Assembly: GCA_964530825.1 (NCBI GenBank)
Contig: CAZHCA010000006.1
Span: 124,001 to 188,000, forward strand
DNA: 64,000 bases
Direction of reading: 5' to 3'
Source of the DNA: CAZHCA01 sp964530825
GTDB lineage: Bacteria; Bacteroidota; Bacteroidia; Chitinophagales; Saprospiraceae
The position numbers and the translations under genes are program-made. Shown here one piece after another: positions 61,291 to 64,000 of this stretch. The notes under the pieces were generated by a model. The model did not search any database. It had not been told where the DNA came from and worked only from the letters and a program-made list of their open reading frames with translations. Within the stretch, counting starts at the first letter, position 1. Each line of letters opens with the position of its first letter.

Positions 61291-64000
61291 ATGCGGATTA
61301 AACCGGTATCCCAAATACTATTACTATGGACACTATTACTCACAAGCTCTAGTATTCTGGGACAAAACAATGTAGACTGCGATAAGTCGGTCATCATTTG
61401 CAGCGATTCCACTTTCACGTTTGAACCTACCGGCCCGGGTTTTGACGACTTTGATTTGCCGAATAATAGCGTTTGCTTCGAAGAGCAAGGCATTGACTTT
61501 GGGCGTAACCACGAATCGAATGCGGCATGGTATTATTTTGAGTTCAATGACTCTATGCCTCCTAATAGCGTAATCGAATTCGTAATCTCAGCCCAATTGC
61601 GGCCCTATCAGGACTTTGACTTTTCGCTATTCGGACCGAATGTGCGCTGCGATTCCCTTGGAGAACCCGTCCGGTGTTCCTACTCCCCGGTTGGTTCGGG
61701 TGAAGATTGTGATGTACTCAACGTAACCATCGAGACTGGGCTGGTGCCGGGTGCGACCGATTCGATCGAAAACCTCGAGTCTTTTGCTGAGGCCCCCATT
61801 CCAGATGGATTACTGGCGCCGTTAGTCGTTCAGCCAGGCGACGGCTTTTTTCTTATTATCGACTTTTTTAGCGATAATTCGCAGTGCGACAATACTGATA
61901 TTGGTATCGACCCTACGCCTTTTACTATGGATTGGGACGGTAGCGCGGCGCCCTTCCTCAATTGTATTGCCAACCCTTTTTGCTACACGGCCAATGCTGA
62001 TGCCGGTCGCGATACGACGGTTTGCGCCGGCAGTACCGTCCCATTGGAGGGCATTGCTACCAATGTCTTCTTGCCAGGCAGTGAATCCTACCGCTGGAAG
62101 AGTTCACTGGACGATCCGTCTATATTTGAAAACCCCAATGCGCCCAATACCAACCTGCGCATTCCGCCGGATTTTTCCGGGACCCTCACGGTGTCGTTAT
62201 CGGTCGCCGAGGGCAATTGCGTGCTCGATGATCAGCTTACCATAGAGGTGCTACCAGCGCCGGTGGTTAGCCTGAGCGGTGATGATTTCATCTGTCCGGG
62301 TGAAACAGCGGTGATCTCGGTCACGCCAGGTTACGATAGCTACATTTGGGAGGGACGACCCGAAACGACCCCTTCCATTACAGTCGATCAGCCCGGAGTA
62401 TACCGGGTGCGCGTGGTTGACGATACCCTTTCTTGTGACGGCTTTGGCCAGTGGGAAGTTGAGGCGCCATCTTTACCCGAACCGGAAATCACCGGCGACT
62501 CCATCTTGTGTCCGGGAGAGGCAGCGGTACTCGACGCCGATAATGGCATCGGGTTTCCTAACTATCTTTGGAGTACAGGCGAGACCGCCCCCAATGTGAC
62601 CGTTGATGCCACCGGAACCTATTCCGTAACAGTTACTACCCCGGAGGGCTGTGATTTACAGGACGAAATCTTTGTGGAAGTCAAACCCACCCCGAGTCCG
62701 GTTATTGCAGGTGCTAACTTTTGCTCCGGTGCCGAGACGACACTTAATGTGACACCCGGTCCTTACCAGTCATTCGAATGGAACAATGGGGTGCTTTCGG
62801 AGAACCTGACCATCTCAGACCCGGGCAGTTACCAATTGACGGTCATCGATACCTTCGGGTGTACAGGCAGTTCGAATATACTTACCATTGATACTCTGGA
62901 AAGTCCGCGCCCCCAAATCAGCGGCGATCTGGCATTTTGTATAGGGACCAGTACCGAGCTTGATGCAGGTGCAGGATTTATCGACTACCGGTGGTCCGAT
63001 AACTCTACCGGTCAGAATATCACCGTCGACAGTGTAGGGGACTATGCCGTCACCGTGACGGCGCCAAACGGTTGCCCCGGAACGGACACTGTCACCGTAA
63101 CCAACTTTCCAGTTATTACACCGGACATTCAGGGCGATACGATTATCTGCACGGGAGAAACCACAACCCTGAGCGCTCAAAATCCTGCCTTTCAATCCTA
63201 CCTCTGGCCCGACGGCAGCACGGCGCCAACCTTCACCACCGGCGTTGGCGGAACATACGAAGTATCTGTGGTGGATAACAATAATTGCACCCTTATCGAC
63301 TCTATCTCCTTGCAAGTGCGGCCCTTACCCGTGCCCGAGATTACCGGTACGGATTACTTCTGCGAGGACAATACCACGGAACTTATCGCCAACGATGGTA
63401 TGAGCGCCTATCTTTGGTCCACCGGCGATACCACCCGCAGCATCGATCTGGATATAGCGGGCAATGTAAGCGTGACCATTACTGATAATTTTGGCTGCCA
63501 AAACCAACTAGACACCAACATCATCGAACGGCCCAACCCGGCGCCCGACGTCATCGGAGAAACGCGTTTCTGCTCCGACACCCTCGGCACAATTCGCACC
63601 GATATCGATTTTGCATCCTACCAATGGAGCACGGGGGCCAACACCCGCGATCTGGTGGTCGACCAGGCCGGGGCTTACTTCGTGACCGTAACAGATGATT
63701 TTGGATGTGAGGGTGTGGGGTTAGGGCTGGTAGATACCTTCGAGGTGCCTCGTCCACGAATTGTCGGAGACCCGAGTTTTTGCACCGGCGACAGTACCCT
63801 GCTGGCCGCCGATCAGATCTACAGCGCCTATCGGTGGTCGACCAGCGCGAGCACACCTGAAGTGCAAATCGATCAGCCCGGCGTTTACCGGCTGGAAGTC
63901 GACAATGCAAATTGCACCGGTGCAGACAGTATTGAAGTACTGGAAAATCCATTACCCACGGTAACCATACAAGGAGATACAGCCCTTTGCCCTACAGAAG
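61291..64000 (+). CDS. Giant secreted repeat protein (PKD/Ig-like, gliding/adhesin type), 3' end beyond window
   Basis: An ATG at 61291 opens a frame that stays open for 903 codons to the right edge. It has a signal peptide (1-25, MRIKPVSQILLLW then ILGQ), an N-terminal beta-rich domain with several cysteines (about 26-230; YYFEFNDSMPPNSVIEF), then PKD/Ig-like repeats of about 70 residues. Each repeat follows IxGdxxFCxG...YxWSTGxTT...GxYxVTVTDxxGC, with two cysteines that could pair. A T9SS sorting or CHU_C domain is expected beyond the edge, but cannot be seen. Its likely role is surface adhesion or filament formation. Confidence 0.9.
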   Translation, partial: MRIKPVSQILLLWTLLLTSSSILGQNNVDCDKSVIICSDSTFTFEPTGPGFDDFDLPNNSVCFEEQGIDFGRNHESNAAWYYFEFNDSMPPNSVIEFVISAQLRPYQDFDFSLFGPNVRCDSLGEPVRCSYSPVGSGEDCDVLNVTIETGLVPGATDSIENLESFAEAPIPDGLLAPLVVQPGDGFFLIIDFFSDNSQCDNTDIGIDPTPFTMDWDGSAAPFLNCIANPFCYTANADAGRDTTVCAGSTVPLEGIATNVFLPGSESYRWKSSLDDPSIFENPNAPNTNLRIPPDFSGTLTVSLSVAEGNCVLDDQLTIEVLPAPVVSLSGDDFICPGETAVISVTPGYDSYIWEGRPETTPSITVDQPGVYRVRVVDDTLSCDGFGQWEVEAPSLPEPEITGDSILCPGEAAVLDADNGIGFPNYLWSTGETAPNVTVDATGTYSVTVTTPEGCDLQDEIFVEVKPTPSPVIAGANFCSGAETTLNVTPGPYQSFEWNNGVLSENLTISDPGSYQLTVIDTFGCTGSSNILTIDTLESPRPQISGDLAFCIGTSTELDAGAGFIDYRWSDNSTGQNITVDSVGDYAVTVTAPNGCPGTDTVTVTNFPVITPDIQGDTIICTGETTTLSAQNPAFQSYLWPDGSTAPTFTTGVGGTYEVSVVDNNNCTLIDSISLQVRPLPVPEITGTDYFCEDNTTELIANDGMSAYLWSTGDTTRSIDLDIAGNVSVTITDNFGCQNQLDTNIIERPNPAPDVIGETRFCSDTLGTIRTDIDFASYQWSTGANTRDLVVDQAGAYFVTVTDDFGCEGVGLGLVDTFEVPRPRIVGDPSFCTGDSTLLAADQIYSAYRWSTSASTPEVQIDQPGVYRLEVDNANCTGADSIEVLENPLPTVTIQGDTALCPTE
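62259..64000 (+). repeat. At least nine tandem Ig/PKD-like coding repeats
   Basis: Coding repeats of roughly 190-220 bases continue to the window edge. Each encodes a Cys near the start (FICPGE, ILCPGE, NFCSG, AFCIG, IICTG, YFCED, RFCSD, SFCTG, ALCPT) and, in most, a GC or NC near the end. A related but divergent unit (RDTTVCAGSTV) precedes them at about 61997. The number beyond the edge is unknown. Confidence 0.85.

Noticed and set aside
61126..61314. - strand frame of 62 codons before the giant repeat gene
   Set aside because: Part of it reads like protein, but it overlaps the start of the repeat gene and matches no family; kept only as a remark.
62259..64000. Regular spacing of similar sequence considered as a CRISPR or satellite array
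   Set aside because: The similarity is at protein level, in one open frame with about 210-base units; the DNA copies are too diverged for a CRISPR.

Overview
The window comes from a Bacteroidota bacterium, most likely of the Saprospiria (Lewinella-like) group. The evidence is a SusC/SusD pair, several C-terminal type IX secretion (T9SS) sorting domains, the gliding ABC transporter genes gldA, gldF and gldG, promoter boxes of the TAnnTTTG type, GLPGLI and DUF4340 proteins, and a moderately GC-rich composition. The assignment rests on gene families only; no 16S rRNA gene is present.

Layout. 1-2.8 kb: an edge-truncated uracil-DNA glycosylase, a membrane-anchored alpha/beta hydrolase, tRNA-Arg(TCT) and an EamA exporter. 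2.9-19.9 kb: one polysaccharide utilisation locus, all on the + strand. It holds a membrane-bound propeller/Y_Y_Y/LuxR one-component regulator, a T9SS-exported GH144 enzyme, a five-domain carbohydrate-binding-like T9SS protein, SusC, SusD, a second GH144 enzyme (lipoprotein), a GH3 beta-glucosidase and an esterase. GH144 plus GH3 points to beta-1,2-glucan as substrate: surface endo-cleavage, import of oligosaccharides by SusCD, then exo-hydrolysis. 20-30.3 kb: an epoxide-hydrolase-like enzyme, then a - strand island with a hybrid two-component system (TPR-kinase-receiver-AraC), a TonB-C-domain protein, a papain-like cysteine protease lipoprotein, a secreted pentapeptide-repeat protein and two unknown lipoproteins. 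Beyond these lies an NAD(P)-binding protein divergent from an HxlR regulator.

30.4-42.2 kb: a GH28-like beta-helix protein with altered active-site residues, an AI-2E family permease, a methyltransferase behind a Lys/Cys-rich microprotein, a very large Asp-box (sortilin-like) T9SS protein, a DEAD-box helicase, an alkylglycerol-monooxygenase-like hydroxylase and a GLPGLI protein. 42.4-47.9 kb: a histidine kinase/OmpR regulator pair flanked by the GLPGLI gene and a TonB-dependent receptor. Both outer intergenic regions carry the same tandem GTTAAT element, which suggests one regulon. 47.5-50 kb: a CHY zinc-finger gene, an S9 peptidase pseudogene (frameshift plus stop), a terminator and tRNA-Arg(CCG). 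50.2-61 kb: a D-amino-acid oxidase, the gldA-unknown-gldF-gldG-DUF4340 cluster, a zinc phospholipase C/S1-P1 nuclease-like protein, a DUF368 (PopT-type) protein, aroE and proline dehydrogenase. From 61.3 kb to the right edge runs the start of a giant secreted protein with a repeat of about 70 residues.

The most useful leads are the GTTAAT regulon element, the protease/pentapeptide island with its hybrid regulator (whose start looks frameshifted in a poly-T run), the LuxR-type one-component control of a beta-1,2-glucan locus, the degenerate GH28 active site, and the Lys/Cys microprotein coupled to a methyltransferase. All functional claims come from reading the sequence by eye; no database search was run.
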